Assembly: GCF_030936135.1 (NCBI RefSeq)
Contig: NC_082618.1
Location: forward strand, 9,211,034 to 9,275,033
Direction of reading: 5' to 3'
Length of the DNA: 64,000 nt
Origin: Gavia stellata
Taxonomy: Eukaryota; Chordata; Aves; Gaviiformes; Gaviidae
Of the stretch, positions 33,829 to 48,700 are shown piece after piece. Every line of letters begins with the position of its first letter. Position 1 is the stretch's first letter. The notes below the pieces were generated by a model, which saw only the letters and a list, made by a program, of their open reading frames with translations, made no database searches and was not told the origin of the DNA. Position numbers and translations under genes: made by a program.

Positions 33829-36401
33829 TCATGTAGGAGAGCTCTGATGCGAAACAATTATCCTGTAGGGAAAAAAAAGAAAGAAGTTACACAGTTGTTG
33901 TTTTATTTTCTTATATCAAACTACAAGCTGAAAGTAATGGGATTTCATATTGCCCCTTTTTCGCCTCCTTGGCACGGAAAACAAAAATGTATCTCATGCA
34001 GCCAGAGAATACATGAATTTCTACCAAAAGCCCAATTTAATTCACAGAGAGGCTCACCTGAACGGTGAAGGTGACGACAGCTGTTCCTGTAAGTGGGACT
34101 TCTGATCTTCAGGATGCGTGTCTAAAAAACATATAAATTCAGCTCAGAACCAAGAAGAACATATACAGCCACACAACACTTCAAAGAGAAAGCTCCCGTT
34201 TAGTTGGCACATAGCAGCATGCTGAATCAAGCGCAACAGATCTCCTTGGTAGATCCATTAATTTGCACTTGTAATCAGAAACCAGCCTCAGCTCAGTTGC
34301 TGTTGGGTGCATTACACAGGACCCTCTGTGATCAGAAATCGTTCTCTTTTCAAAACCTGAAGACCAATCCCAGCTCAGTTTTTCTAGAAGTCTGACAGAA
34401 AATAGGGTCATATATGATAATGCTATGCAAATAACAAGCACAATGATGCTACCTTAAGATCTCTAGGTTTAAAAATTACCATCGACATTTCCAAAAGTAA
34501 CTAGGGATTTGGGACATTTCAAACTTTTGAGTGCCTAACTGGAGAGCAAAACGTGTTGCAGAGCTGACTGCTGTAGAATTGTTAAATGCCCACAAGACTG
34601 AAGATCAGCCTCCTTTAAGTCATCTTGTGCTACACACTGAAAAATCAAAAGTCCTCTCTGAAAATGAAAAGCTACTGCCTTTTTCTTTCCAGACAAAATG
34701 CCAGTTCTTTCATGTTTTTTACATAGCACTAAATGCACATTAACTTAATGCAAGTATGTCAGCCCCCTTCCTGTAACAGGAAACATCTTTAACTGAGAAA
34801 TGCTGAAAATGGCAACCTTTTACTTTAGCTGTAGAATTACCAGTCAGCTTTGACAGCTCCTAATGGAGATTTGGACTTACAGAACAGAGGAAACGCTTTT
34901 ATTTTATCTTGTGTCTTCCTCCTTACTTCTAGTTTCTATTATAGCAAAGCCAGGGGAGATGAGACCGAAACAGATGTATAAGGGATTTAATGGCGTTAGC
35001 ATATACATCACAGGTACCTACCAAACCATACTGATAGTAACCAAAGTCCTTACAGTGTGAAGCATTTAGGTGCTTAAGCCAGAGAGGTGGAGTGCTAAGA
35101 CAGGACACAGACACGGGATTATCAGCTATCTTTCAGTGCTTTCGAGTCAGTAGAGGAAACAGCACTCTCACTATGAGACACACTCTGCAACTCCAGCAAA
35201 CAGTCCATAATACTGTCAGTCTCAACTGCCCAAAAAAATCAGAAAATTTTCAAGTGTTTCTGGAGCGTTTAAGTCTAGAGCAGCTTCCTCTCCTTTAAAA
35301 GCACAGGACAGAAACAGAACCCAGATGGGGGAAATCAAGAAAAGCAAAAAAACTAGACTGTGCAAGCTCAACAAATTCAGTGCTAACAATAGAATAAATG
35401 CAATACTGCCCAGCACAGCATCCAGTAGCTTTACAGACGAAGAGGACCTTCTGAACTCCCTGCACAGTTTTCTGGCACTCTGCCTCCAGCCCCGGCTCCT
35501 CCTTCCTCCTCTCCCTTCTTCCTTCTGGCATCTTCTGGATCTTGCAGGCCTGCAGCCCTTGAATGACAGAGCTTTGTGTATCATCCCAATTTTTTGTATT
35601 TTCTTTTAGACAGGATGAATACATAGCACTAGAACAGAAGCCTCTGGAGATATTAGATGCCTTTTTATTTCTACCCTGACCTATAATGGGCATCTGCCCC
35701 CTCCAACCCACAAACTGCCTCTCCCCTCCAAGACTACAGATGTGCTTTAGCTTTACATCCATACGCAGACTCCAGTAATTCCTTACATAACAGCATTAAG
35801 TAAATGTAGTCTGACTGTAAGTGTGAATGGGCTTTGGATCAAGACATTTATGAACACGGCAGTATATATACCGCAGGAATCGGTCTGCCCTGTTGGCAAG
35901 ATCCTCCTGGTTATGGAATGCGGTTATAACCATCTTCCCAAACTCTTCTTTGAAGTCTTTTCTAAACAGCTTTCATGATTACGTTCTCTTAATACACACA
36001 TTCTTCTCTATCTCAAAAAATCCACCATCCTGTCAAATTATCTCTGATTTCTGTGAAGAATATGCACGGCCTTCCAAGCCTATTGAAGTATTTGCTTTCC
36101 ACCTACAGGAAATTATATTAACAAAACATTCTTTTTCCCCCCTCTCAATTTAGTATGAAGAGTTCAGATTGACGTCTCCAGGCAAGTTCCCTGACACACT
36201 GTTCTCTAAGGAGTGACAGCCCCTTTTCTGAAAAGTCCTGCATAAGTCTATACATGGAACATAAACAAAATAAACTTATGAACAAAGTATCAATTATGAG
36301 CTAACCCAAGCGTGTGTCCCTGGGGGTGTTCTTGGATCTCCTCATCTCCAGGAACCGCATGGAGCATTCTTTCTAAAATATCATCAAGAGTAGAGTGAGC
36401 C
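33829..36401 (-). CDS. TEX14: possible TEX14 3'-terminal exons (unresolved)
   Basis: Four exon-like segments with usable splice sites on the minus strand: 36306..36401 (DDILERMLHAVPGDEE), 35435..35549 or 35557 (E/K/R-rich), 34058..34121 (HPEDQKSHLQEQLSS in one frame) and 33829..33862, whose acceptor has a strong pyrimidine tract. Skipping 36306..36401, the others chain in phase from the exon 38240..38317 to a TGA at 33829-33831, with AATAAA (minus) at 33808-33813. Including 36306..36401 breaks the phase unless a small exon was missed. This is an inferred model, and alternative splicing or a different C-terminus is equally possible. Confidence 0.35.
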
Positions 36402-38239
36402 CTGTTGAATAAAATATTTTAAATGGATGCTGGCAAGTTTAATACTACACATTTTAAAAGAAAACAGTCATCATTATCAGGGGTCTTAAAAAAGTTGGCT
36501 TATTGTAAGCACTGAATCTTGTTAAAATATACTGGAACCATTATTCTAAATCTCTGTATCTCAAAGCCAAACATGCCTTATTGTCCTTTTTTCATACCTT
36601 TCTGTTTCCTCCGCTAGATTAAATGACTCCTTAGTCCACAGACTATGATTTGTCTTCTCATTTCTCTCAGATTCTTTTTTTGACTCTCTGTCTTCTATTT
36701 TAATTTGATCGGGAACTATTCACATAAACAGAAAGATTTTAATATCAAAGGCATGAAGGAAGATAATAAAGAAATTAAAATGTGTGTTTATTTACTGCAC
36801 TTGGGAAGCTTCCAGCTGTCCACTTCTCAATTACTCTTTCCTCAGTCATCTGATTTTCTGCCAGTTAAGCAAATTCACATTATCTACAGTCAAAGGTGGC
36901 CAGTAGCAAGACCTAGATAAATATTTTACTGTAACACATTTTTAGATTCACAGGACCGAACAATTTGCTTCATACTGAAATGAAAAATGCATGTGGAAAT
37001 TAATCTTTAATCTTTCCCCTTACAATCCTAGATATGGAAGACAAATCAAAAGAAAACCTGTGGATGTTAGCTTTGTTACCCTACTTAGCAAAATCCAATG
37101 ATATCACCCCCCCCAAGACTTATCTCAGCGAGTTCTGTTCCCTACAGCATGTGAATATATTCAGCCACCTTCTGCTAAGCTATGATAAGCAGGAAGCAGT
37201 AGGCTGTCACAAAAATGGAGTCTGAAATAGCTGTACTTTATGCAAATACAACAAAACCACAGTGATTGAACAGCAAGCAATACAGGGTGCTGCATTCCTT
37301 ACCACCTAAAGCCAAGATACTCCTATGAATAAAGTCTCAGCAGTTTCTATCCTTTGGGAAGAGATCTAACAAAGCTGTAGGATAACACAAACAAGTGCCA
37401 GTATCATTCTCAAGTGACTATGCTATTTAGCTTTTTTACAGACTAACTCATGTTCTGCCTTTTTTTTTTTTCTTTTCTTTTTTTTGTCCTTTTTTTTTTA
37501 ACTACTCCTCACTTTCTGACTCACTGGAAACAAACGCAGAGCCTACGAAGATTTAGGTTTTCTGCTCCTCTGACATTACTTGCTGTACATCTAAAAATTA
37601 TTCCCACTTATTACTATTCGCAGTTTCAGAAGCACAAAGATTCACTACTGCTATCTTTGGTATCTTTGTAACAGAACAGGAAATACAATATTGATTACCC
37701 CAGTGGATGCTATTTTCTTACACTATGAGATCAGAGGCATTATTTCATTATGGTGAGTAAGAAACATAAGCAGTTTGTGTGCACTGGCCACTTTCTCAAC
37801 TGAACCACCCTCCCAGAATGGAAACTTCAGCTCCATTTTACATCAGCTGCCTACCGTCTATACTTCTGTGGGTTTTGTCACTTGTGTTTGAACACAGCAT
37901 ACATTACAGCGGCATAATAAAAGTAGAAGATTAATTCTGATAGTTCAGACCTGCAAGCCTTCCACACCAGATCCCCACAGACTTTAGAGAGTGAACACAC
38001 GGGAGAAAATCAGCAAACACTAGTGCAGGGAGTACTATTTGTGAAATCACTGCATATAGCCTTACTAAGAAAGGGAAAATCCTCTCAAATTCCTTCTGAA
38101 CCACAAATACCAAAAAAGCTAAGAATTCAAGTTTATTGTACAGCTGAACATACAGTGACAAGTATTCAGAGTAATTTTGCAGCAATGCAGAAGTAATTTT
38201 CTATTTGTAATCTCTATGTTAGGACTATTATCAACTAAC

Positions 38240-39722
38240 CATTTATTTGCACTCCACAGTCACACACTCCCTTCTCTTTAAAGTCTTGAGCAATGGAATC
38301 TTGCTGCTTCAAATATTCTGTTAAAAATAACATATATCCTTATTGATTAAGATACTTCCCAAATTAACTGTATACAATCTAAAATACTATATTACTTTAT
38401 CCATCCAAACCTAGATGAGAACCTTCACATAATCTATCATTAGTTCATATATTAATCCTACAAATTATCTGATTTATTCACTGGATGCCAGTATCCACAT
38501 GTTCTTGTTTTGGTGAATGAGGAAATAAAAAGATTAGAACTTGTCTGAGTGCCTCATTTCTAGAACAGCACAGGACCTATACACATTTAATTATCCCAAT
38601 GTCTGGTGTTAGTTTAGGAAGAGTTTATAGCTGAATAACCAAAGCAAATTCCTCTGTAATACACACGAGTAAAAACAATGCTGAATTTTTACACTGTGTT
38701 CTGTCTGAAGATGTATGTGATTACAGAAAGAAGTGTAAATCACTGAGACTAAGCTCTGCAAAACTACCTGAGGGATACAGCTGCCCAGCTTGCTTTCGTT
38801 TTAATGGAGAACACGCATTGCTCCGGGACACCTTTGAAAAATTCAGTCTACACAAAATTCATCTCAGTGTTAAATTACATCTGCACTCAGTAGGCTAGCT
38901 GCTATCAGCAGCAGCAACTAACCCTTACACGAAATGCAGAAACTTCAAGGACGAACTTAAATAACTGGCAGTTACTGAAGCTGTTGGTGCCTGACTTCCT
39001 AATCATTGACCTGACTGCAACTAATTTGGAAGCTCTTGTGTATTTAGTAGTGAATGATTTGGGAGAAATCCTGATGGAACACAGCTGGCAAGCGTCATAC
39101 CATTTTGGGTGAAGTGCCTCTTACCAATTTCATCCAGCAGCTCTTGGGCTGGTGGAGGCAGCTCATCAATGAAGTGGTTAGATGCCTGTGAGAGTGCTGA
39201 GATAGGAAAAAAAAATTCTAGTTAATTAGCAGTGATTAATCCTTAATAACTGTGATATAGGCTTACATTATGACAGCATCTTGCTGACATACTTCATTTA
39301 TCAACCTGCACGAGCCTGGCTTATTCACAGTTTATCAAATAGCCTTAAATAATTTCATCATGGAAAAATCATTTAGAGCTAGACTTGCACGTTCAGTTCT
39401 CAATCCTGTACTGCAAATTTTAGGCCAGTAATATTTACATTTCAAACGTAGGCTGATTAGAGGTCAGAGTTCTTAGTCTACAGGTGCAAACACAAAATCC
39501 ATAACCTAATTACCACTAGCAATACACAGCTGTGTGCAAAGATATTTATCCCTCTAAAAAGAGATGCCCAGGAGAAAAAAAAAAAAAGAGAAGTAAACCC
39601 ACAAAATTTCTTTTCAAATCTGTTTCTCCATTTATTGATCATTCTATTTGGGCTGAGTTAAGAGTCTTACCAGCTGCCTTCCTGGTGCTTCTCAAGGATG
39701 AAGTAACTACTGGCAACCCATC
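38240..39722 (-). CDS. TEX14: TEX14 distal exons ([13 protein letters not shown] region)
   Basis: Exons 39671..39722 ([17 protein letters not shown]), 39125..39196 ([17 protein letters not shown]) and 38240..38317 ([18 protein letters not shown]). The last is a short helical segment continuing from DEI. All have good GT-AG sites and consistent phase; the following exon is uncertain. Confidence 0.85.
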
Positions 39723-42700
39723 CTGTGTAAGATCATACAGAATGAAACACAAGACAAGAAGGTAAACTGAAGAACTGCTGGTCTTCAATCCTCCCCTTCA
39801 ACATATTTAATCCAAAATGAGGTAAGGCCTTAATTAAAGCCTTAACTGACCATTAAATTTTAAAATAAGCTCTTCAATCAGTTCAAAATACGAGAACAGA
39901 GGTAGCATCCAGGTAAGCCAGATGTGTCAAAAAATTTGCTTGGGCTGCTGTGCACTCATCTTTTAGCTGGCCGTAAGATACTGTCAACTACATAATCTTT
40001 ATCCATTTCAACACTCTGCATGGACAATTGGATGGGATTTCTCTGAAAGGACAGTTCCAACATCTCTTAAGTTCCCATTCTCTGTTTTGAATCTTTAATT
40101 ATTAAAGCCAGGCACACCTATTCACCAAAAGAGCCCCCCAAAATCAAGAATTTGTAATCATAGGCAAGTCCTCACTGTCCTCAAAATGGAAAGAGGTGCT
40201 TCATGCACTTAATCCTAGAATAAGATTTTAGACAAGAAAGTGACACAATCAAGTATCCCTGCAGAGGCAGTCACGGCAGCACTGCACTGTTAATGGGCTT
40301 AATGAATTCCCACTGTCTGCTACACAAGCAGAAAGACACAGGCCTAACCTGATGACAACAAATGCAGTCACTACTGTTCTGGCTGAACAAACTCTAATTT
40401 AATCTTTAAATGACAACCCCATCAATGAGTAACAATAAGAAAGGCATAAAGGCAACTATTTCATATTTAACTGTCTGGAAAGACAGTTAAGATAATGCTG
40501 TGGCTCCAGAACACCTTCAGTTCCAAAAAGATTACTGGAAATCACTATAGTGACCTTGGAAATTGTCAACTCCAAAGAGAGAGGATTTTTTGATACAACA
40601 AAGTTGATAACATTATGCCACGTCTGTGCATAAAAAGGACAAAATTATTGCCCTAATACAAGGGCTTTCGGAACATTTACTTGCTTCCAAACTACTAGAT
40701 GGAGGCTTCCACCTTAGTTTTCATCCTCAAGGAATCACTCATTTACATACTCATTTACGCCCCCCACTAAGTTTTGAGAATTCTTCAGTTTCACATGAAA
40801 ACTTACATACTTGAACACACATGCACATGTATTTATTTCCACTCAGGTTTCTTCCCCACTTTCACATAGTCAAAATCCTATAGTTCACAAATCACTTGTA
40901 AATTCAGAGTGGTTCAGATAAGCAGCCTGCTGTTGCCTCGCCAGAAGACCAAGTGATCAATCCCCCCTTTCCCAACAAAACCATAACCTTTTTACCAATG
41001 ATTTTGCAGATATTTACCACTTTGGTATTCCAAGATGACTGGATCCAATGCTAGGAAATGGTAATTCTTTACAGCCAGCGAAGGGATGGAGGGCAGACAA
41101 GGCCACTTTGATGGCAGTCAACATTTACATACAATTAGGTGCAAGGGGAAGCCAGCTCTTTGTATAAATCAGGGGCACACACTGACTGCTTTGAAATCAC
41201 TCAGAACTTCTGTCATTATGTCAGCAGATCCAGGATTCAAAAATACTCACAAAGACCTAGAAGTATTTCTGTGCTTCTCATCTTGCATTTATTTTAAGAA
41301 AAAGTATTTAAAAAAAAAAATATTTTAAAGAATGGCTGGCGTAAGGTAAATTTTCTAGACTTACAGGCTTATTCAATTCAGATGAGCAAACTCCTGAAGC
41401 AACTGAGGGAATTTCAGTGCTCCTTCCTTCTTCATAGGCTGTAGTGAATGTCCTGGACACTGCAGAGGAGATGTCTTGAGAATCGCAGAAAGATGAATCT
41501 GAAGCTACTGCATGGCAGTGTTTGCATTTCTCAAAGGCTACTGGAATTTTTTCGTCTAGAATTAAAAAAAAAAAAAAAGGGAAAGATAATAGCAAAGCTA
41601 GAAAATTATTTTTGGATTTTTTGTATCTTGGTCACATTTCAACGGAAGCAGAAAAAGCCTGTTCGTATACTTGAACAGGCACCTGCACAGGAAACTCTAA
41701 GAGATCATTGTCCCTAAATGATCTCAAAACAGAAGTCCAAACTGACTACCTAGGAGTTCCACCTCAGACATTATTTATGCAGAACTCTGCCAACTGAGAA
41801 ATTTCGAATACTATATTACATCAAATTAATGAAAGTACAAAGCAAATGATAAGTGTTGTTTAAGAGCAATGAATTAAGTTCAACAAACACTGAGATCACT
41901 TTATCAACACTCAAAATATACTAAGTCCTTACTACTTTGTCTGTCTTTAAAATGCTAAAATCTACACGTATCACTCCAAATCAGTTTTAAATGTCTAAAC
42001 CAACTTCTGATTTATGAAGGCTGCCATTAACTAACAAGTCATCTTTCAGATAGTGGCTTTTTCAGCTGTGTCCCCATAAAGTCTCCTTTAGTTCTATGCT
42101 AGAGATTTCTTTTGACCAAACAGGCTCTAACTACAAAGTTGTAACTATCCAGACCAAAACAATGAGATTTCAAACAACAGCTCCAGCATTTCTTGCAGTT
42201 ACTTATTCCAAGCCTGACACTTCTGCATTGGTACTACATGAATGGAGTTTCCGTGATTCACATCAGTAATTTTTACATTAGTAAGTCTTGGCAGAAAGGT
42301 CTGACTCCCAGCACAGAAAGGTTAAGTAATTCACTGGTCCTTCCTTCTTCCTCTCTGCAGTTACCTGAGCTGAGTGGAGTGCTGACGCTGGTTGGTGCAT
42401 GATTCACTCTGGGCGTTTTACAATCTATATCGCTGTAGTAGTTCTCTTGCTCATAGGGGATACTTGACAAATCCTGAATATCTGTCACTGATCTGAAGTA
42501 TCAAAAGATGTTCTGACAGTTAGAATCGCCACTTCTTACACTTGTGAATCACTAAATTCTGCTACTTTCAGGTTCTTTAAGTTTTAATTTTGTTCAGTTT
42601 TATCTAGTTTTCCAGAAGGAAGAGAGACATTCCCTTTGAAAACTTCCCACAGAATTCTTGGAAAGCTAAAGGTCACCATCTTCAATAATCTTGCAGAGAC

Positions 42701-45700
42701 AGAAAAGGTTAATTATTTGCTTTCCCTTCCTTTACAGGATTTCGTAATTTTAACAATTCTCCTATAAAAGCAAGCTCAGGAAATCGCCTCCAGAAAGGGC
42801 ATGAACCTCAAATGTGAACCACTAGGTAGAAAACTCTCCAAAGCCAAGGGAAGACCTCAAGGTTTAATTAGTGGATTGTTAATTTTTGTTAAGACTAAAC
42901 GTAGGTCCTGGGAGCCTTTAAAAGAATGACTTAGATAAACTGAAACTGTTCAAAGATCTGCACAGGCAGTGATGCCCACTCAAATTACACAAATTCTTAA
43001 GTGGCTGCAGGACTGGGATTATATTAAGCAAACCAACAGCTTCTGCAGATACAGCCTGGATTACACTGTCCTCAGAAGACCATGAAACGAAGAGACGCCT
43101 ACTGTTACCAAATCAGTAATTTCTATGCAAATCTCCATTATCTGTAGAAAGAAACTAACTTTACTAGTTAAGTCACAAACCTATTCCGCAACTTTTTCCT
43201 GAGAATCTCAATCACAAGACTATTTTTGTAATAAAATTTATTTAGCTACATACTAATGATTTGCCCTTTAAAGTAATTTTACTTCTTTTGTGTAGTAAGG
43301 ACAGAAGAAACAAAGAATCCTAACATTTTAATGTGAAGAAGCACATGCAGATTAACAGTTAATTACTTACTAATATGAAAATTTTTCAAACTAAGGACAA
43401 CTGTATGCGATAGCTCTTTTATACCAAACTCCCAACTTATCATGAGAAAATATTCTTTCAATACTTCAAATAGTATTCTCTCTCAGCTTTGGTCTGTCTC
43501 GTCTTCCTGTTTTGCATCAACAGAAACTTTTACAATGATAATGACCAACTTGCTGAAGTTTTGATATAAAGTGATCTGTGGCTCTTACACATCTTTTTCT
43601 TTGCATTCTTCCTGTGGCTCCAACAGTATAACTTCTTGTGCTACTTCAACACTGGAATGAGAGAAGAAAGGTCATGTCCATTGATCCTCTCAGAGAATTA
43701 TGAAAACAAATGTATTTAGTTTCCTCTCTCTCCAGAAGTTTAAAGGACTACCTTTCTCTGAGGTAGACTGCAGCTCATAAAAGCTTTTTACTTAAAACCT
43801 TAGAAGATGGAGAGTGCTAGGAGAAAAATGCTATTTTAAGCGCATTATGGATTTGTATCCGGTAAGGAGAAAACTTCTAATTGACATATGCAGTTTCAAA
43901 ACAAAACTGGAAGCTAAATAAAAATCTAGGAATGTACATCACTACATTGTTCTATCATCCTTTGATTGCTCTGCATTGCAAGCTATTCTCTCAAACTGTA
44001 ACAACCCCATTCAAGGTCAAAGAGGCATTCAAAGGGGATTAGTCAGATGGTCAGACAGCAACAGTCCTCTGTCCTGCTGGCAAAAGCTTAGTTCCTAAGT
44101 GAAGGGAGCCACCAGAACCATTACCTTTTATCTTAAGGCCAAGGATTTTCACACTTGCTGCCTACCTTTGACACTGGTCATTCATCCTCCAGTGGAGGGG
44201 AGAAAGTGCAACACTGACGGACTTGAGAAAGTGAGCAGCTGCTAATCTGGAGGAACACAAGGAAACCAGAGCTACAGGGAGGCTAGGGGCTTTCAAGAAG
44301 CCTGAAAGCTACTGCTGAAAGATCTTCAGGGAAAGGACTGTTTCTCTTTAAGCAAAAGTGCCCCTTGCAGCATGAGGTGGTGATTCTGGCCAACGTCTCT
44401 GCATACTAGTACAATATAAAATTTACAAAAATACTGGATATAAACACTTCATGTTTGACAGATGAGACTGCAAGTCTCCAAGCATGGGCTAATGTTATCT
44501 GCAGGCAAGATACAGTGAGCATACTCGCACTGGGTTGTGCCCACAGGGGGGGAAAGGCATGATCTTTATGCCACTTGAGCTCCAAAACCAAAGCACAACA
44601 GAATTAAAACAGATGACTGAAGCCTTAATTTGAATTATCTTTGCTCTGTTTACAACCGTAGTTTATCGGTGTAAAAGGACTTGTAATATATACATGACTT
44701 ATTTTTCCTATTTTAGCTCCCTCATTAAGCAAAAAAAAAAAAAAAACCAAACAAACCACCACTGAGCACTGTAAAAGACAAAACCTCATGAGACTTGTGC
44801 AAGTTCTTTTAGTATTTTCTTGGCAAGGAACTATGATATGTAGATAGTCATTAAAAATCACCACTGGCATCTTATTTGAATATTAGATATATAATCAGAA
44901 TTAATAAAGACAGCACACTTTATAACCTAATTTATGCTTGAAGTAATGATGAAAATAAGTCTATCTACCTGGCTACAGGCATACGGCTAAGTTGATTCAC
45001 TCCTAGCGTGTTACTGCCAGAGTTCTGTGCCACTGTGCTGCAGAATAGTATTTTTCCTCCTGAATACAAGTAACAAATGTTCCCTGTTATTGGGTTTTGC
45101 AAGTACAAAAGAAAGCGACACAACTCATTGAACAGGAAATTGCAACTTTATTAAATTTTTTTAGTTCTTGTGACCTTTGTTGTTGTCAAGAGACAAATGT
45201 GTTTTAAAGATGCATTTTCATAAACATACCACAGCTGCCAGACAGTCAACCACTGAAGCACTGGGGAATATTGCAACATTTACAAATTTGAACTAAGAGA
45301 GGCAACAGACTAGAGAAACACTGATGATCCTTCCATTATTCTGCACACACACAATGTCAGCTCTTACACTTTTTAAGCTCAAGATCCTTCTAGCAATAAG
45401 AATATTGATGTGTAAATACAACTCTAATTCAGTTTCCAGCACCACAGCAAGTTGCATAAAAAGATTAAACTTAGCCCTAGGGTAAAAACAAAAAGGCTGC
45501 AAACAAGTTTTGGTTTTGTGGGGGTTTTGTTGTTTTTGTTTTGTTTTTTAACTGAAACACAGCAAGTACATAATTATTGCACTCAAACAGTATTTCAGTA
45601 ACTGCAGTGCCCAAACCTCATCTTCCAAAATCCTGAGTGTCCTGAACTCTCACTAAAATAATGAGAAATTAAAGACCATATGACCCTGAAGAATCAAGCT

Positions 45701-48700
45701 CCAGCCTTCTGATGGGAGCACTGCTGGGAAAAACGTAACTGCAACAACACTCCATCTTCCTGACTCAAAAGTACCTTCAATAGAGCAAGCACATTTACCT
45801 GAAACCTGAATACCTGATCCTGCATCTTCCGGTAACTGTTTCTGTAAAAATCCTTCACAAGCATCTTCTAATTTGCCCTCAGCATCTGAGGTCTGAAGGG
45901 GAAGAAAAAGGAAGTGAATTCAATTTCTCATAGGCAAGCTATGAAGGGTAGGACAACTCGCACGGGATGATGTTCACAATAATTAGGATGGAGAGACAAA
46001 CTTTAAGAGCTTATCAGCAAACAGCATGGACTGAATAGTCCATACAATAGTTTTGAATCTTCAAGAAATGAATGAAGATTGTTTTAAGACTATTGAGTAC
46101 TATAATTGATAGAGCTGTGAAGGAAAGGCTGAGATTATCAACTGCCTAAAACTTCTCTCAACCACAGATTATGCGATTTCCTAGTAAAGAAATTAAGAAA
46201 ACATGCCCCTGCTGTTTTGGGAGGCTGGGTGTTTCTGGGGTTTTGGGTTTTTTCTACACCCCCACCCCCCCCCCCCCACTTTGGGCAGGGGTGTGTGTTT
46301 TAAAGGAACAGGGTTAGAATTTTCTTTCTTTTAGATAAATATTTGTAGACATTATTTCAAAAGAAGAGAATAAAAAAACTGTCATTCTCACACTTTCTAC
46401 AGCTCTTCTTCAAATCAAATGGGAGCATAATAAAGTCATGTTGTGTAACTTACGTCCAAAGTTCCTGACACAGACTCCATTCCTGTCTTTTCTGTTATTT
46501 TTACCTCTAGTTCTGAACTTCCCTGAGTAGTAGCATGAAGGAAATAATCAGGAGTCAAGAATTCTTCTGACACATCAGGAGATGAATTAAGGGAATAATG
46601 TAATTCTCTTGAATGTCCCTGTGAAAGACATCATCATTTGAGATGCTTTCTCCACTATTAAAGAACATAGATTTTAGTGAATAATGTTAAACAATACTGC
46701 ATCAAATTGAAATTATATTTAACTTGATCACTCCTGAGTTTCAGCCTACCTCCTGCTCCTTACATTACCTTGATGGTTTATAGAACCAAACAAAAAAAAA
46801 ACCCAGGGGGAGGAAGGGGGATTGTTAGTCAGATCACAACTGAAAAAGATCAGCTGTCTTGGTAGTTCAGTGTGCAACACGGAGAGACCAGGCTAAACTG
46901 TTTTACAGATAACTAGCTGCAACTAGATTTCCTGGATTACTATACATACTCTAGAGAGATTCTCAACTTGTTGAGGAAGGACTGAATTCTTATGAACGGT
47001 TATTCCAGACTCTGCTTGTTCGTCTTGTGATGGCGACTGGCAACTTCTCCCTAGGATGTCAGAATGGAACAAAACTATTAGACAAAAAAATAATATGAAC
47101 CACTGATGGAATATCAATGAGAGCAGACAGTAAAACCACATTGTCTGTCAGGAATATGGAGAAGTAATGACATTTAAATGCTCACATCATTAATCTAGGC
47201 ATGTGAAGCTTTCCTTGTTCCTTTACCCATAACTTACAAAAGCACTACCCGCTATGCTGCTACAGAAAAAGCATCTCTGTAGTCCAACTGAAAGAAATAA
47301 AGTGTGAAAGGATGCTCATGGATTTGAAAGCTTTGGGTCTCCCATGCTGGTACATGGTAATCAATGATGATGAAGGGTCTTCCAAGCTCACTGGACATTA
47401 CCTCCACCTATTAACATGTAATACTCATCTTAGTCTATTATTTATGTTCACCAATGACTGAGTGATTGACCTTCACCAATGACTGAGTGATTGACCTTCA
47501 CCAATGACTGAGTGATTGACCTGCTTTGGGGGCAAGACTCTGGAAGATAAAATTGACAATTCTGGTAATAAAATCACAGAAGCTGAAACCTGCTGGAGGA
47601 TAGAGAGACAAAAAGAGAAGAAATTATTTTTTGTTTTTTCAACCTTACCTCCAGAACTTCTGAATGCAGACTCCAGATCACTCTCCTCAGATTCAGATCT
47701 ATCCTCACTGCCCAGATCCCAAGGCTCAACATTATCACCTGTCTGCCACCTATATCTTTGTTGGTCTTGGCTTTTTTGCACTCTAACAGTGACATGTTGA
47801 AAGGCTTCCTTTATACTCTCTGCTTCACTTTCAGATGTACATTCACTGGCTGGATATAGAGAGCGGAGTTCTAGTTGTCCTGAGGCCACTCTTCTGGCCA
47901 TTTGCTTTACTTCAGCTACACAAAAAGAACAAAATTACCAGTTCACACAACAGAATCTGGACCTTCAAAGCACTCCCTATGTTTCATTATGTCTGCAGAG
48001 TTGGAAATGCTGAAGTTACAGCCTGTTAAAGCCTGACTCCTTTATCATCAAAAGAGCTAAACACTTCCTTCCATTTTAAGGAAAGCTTAAAACCTGCATA
48101 AATTGCTATGGATAAGTCTTTACATGAACAATTTTTCTGAGTTTGCATTCTCTATTATTCGTGCCTGTACTGCCATCCACTGGTCATTGCTATACTACCC
48201 TTTCTAAATTTAACTGCTGTCCCTCCCTTACATCCTCCAAAACAGGGCTAGAAATTCCTTGAACTTTATAATCATCTTAATGTGTCTGATTATTTTATGC
48301 CCTAAATGTGCAAGACACAGGATCCTACTCATTTGGTTTTCATCCAAGAACAGCCTAACAGAGCTTCAGCAATTAAGGCGCACAGACCTGTTTCAAGTAA
48401 CAAAATGTGTTAAGTTTTAACACATCGCAGTAAGACTTGCTAACATTAATGCAGAGTTAACACCAATTTACTTACTCCTCCATTCTGATTGCATCATCCT
48501 ACTCTCCTCACTTATTTTTGTACCGTAAATTTCAGATCTTGATTTTGGATAGCACCTATAATAAATCATTATGAAATGCATCAAACTGTTAATGCACAAG
48601 CCTATTGTTAAGTATTCCCCAGTCAGTAAAAGACTAGAAGTTGTTTTAATGTTCATTAAAATGCTGAGAGCACACATGTTCTAAGAACCCAACAGAACTA

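Noticed and set aside
47447-47521. Direct repeats considered as a CRISPR array
   Set aside because: The copies abut with no spacers and the context is a vertebrate intron.
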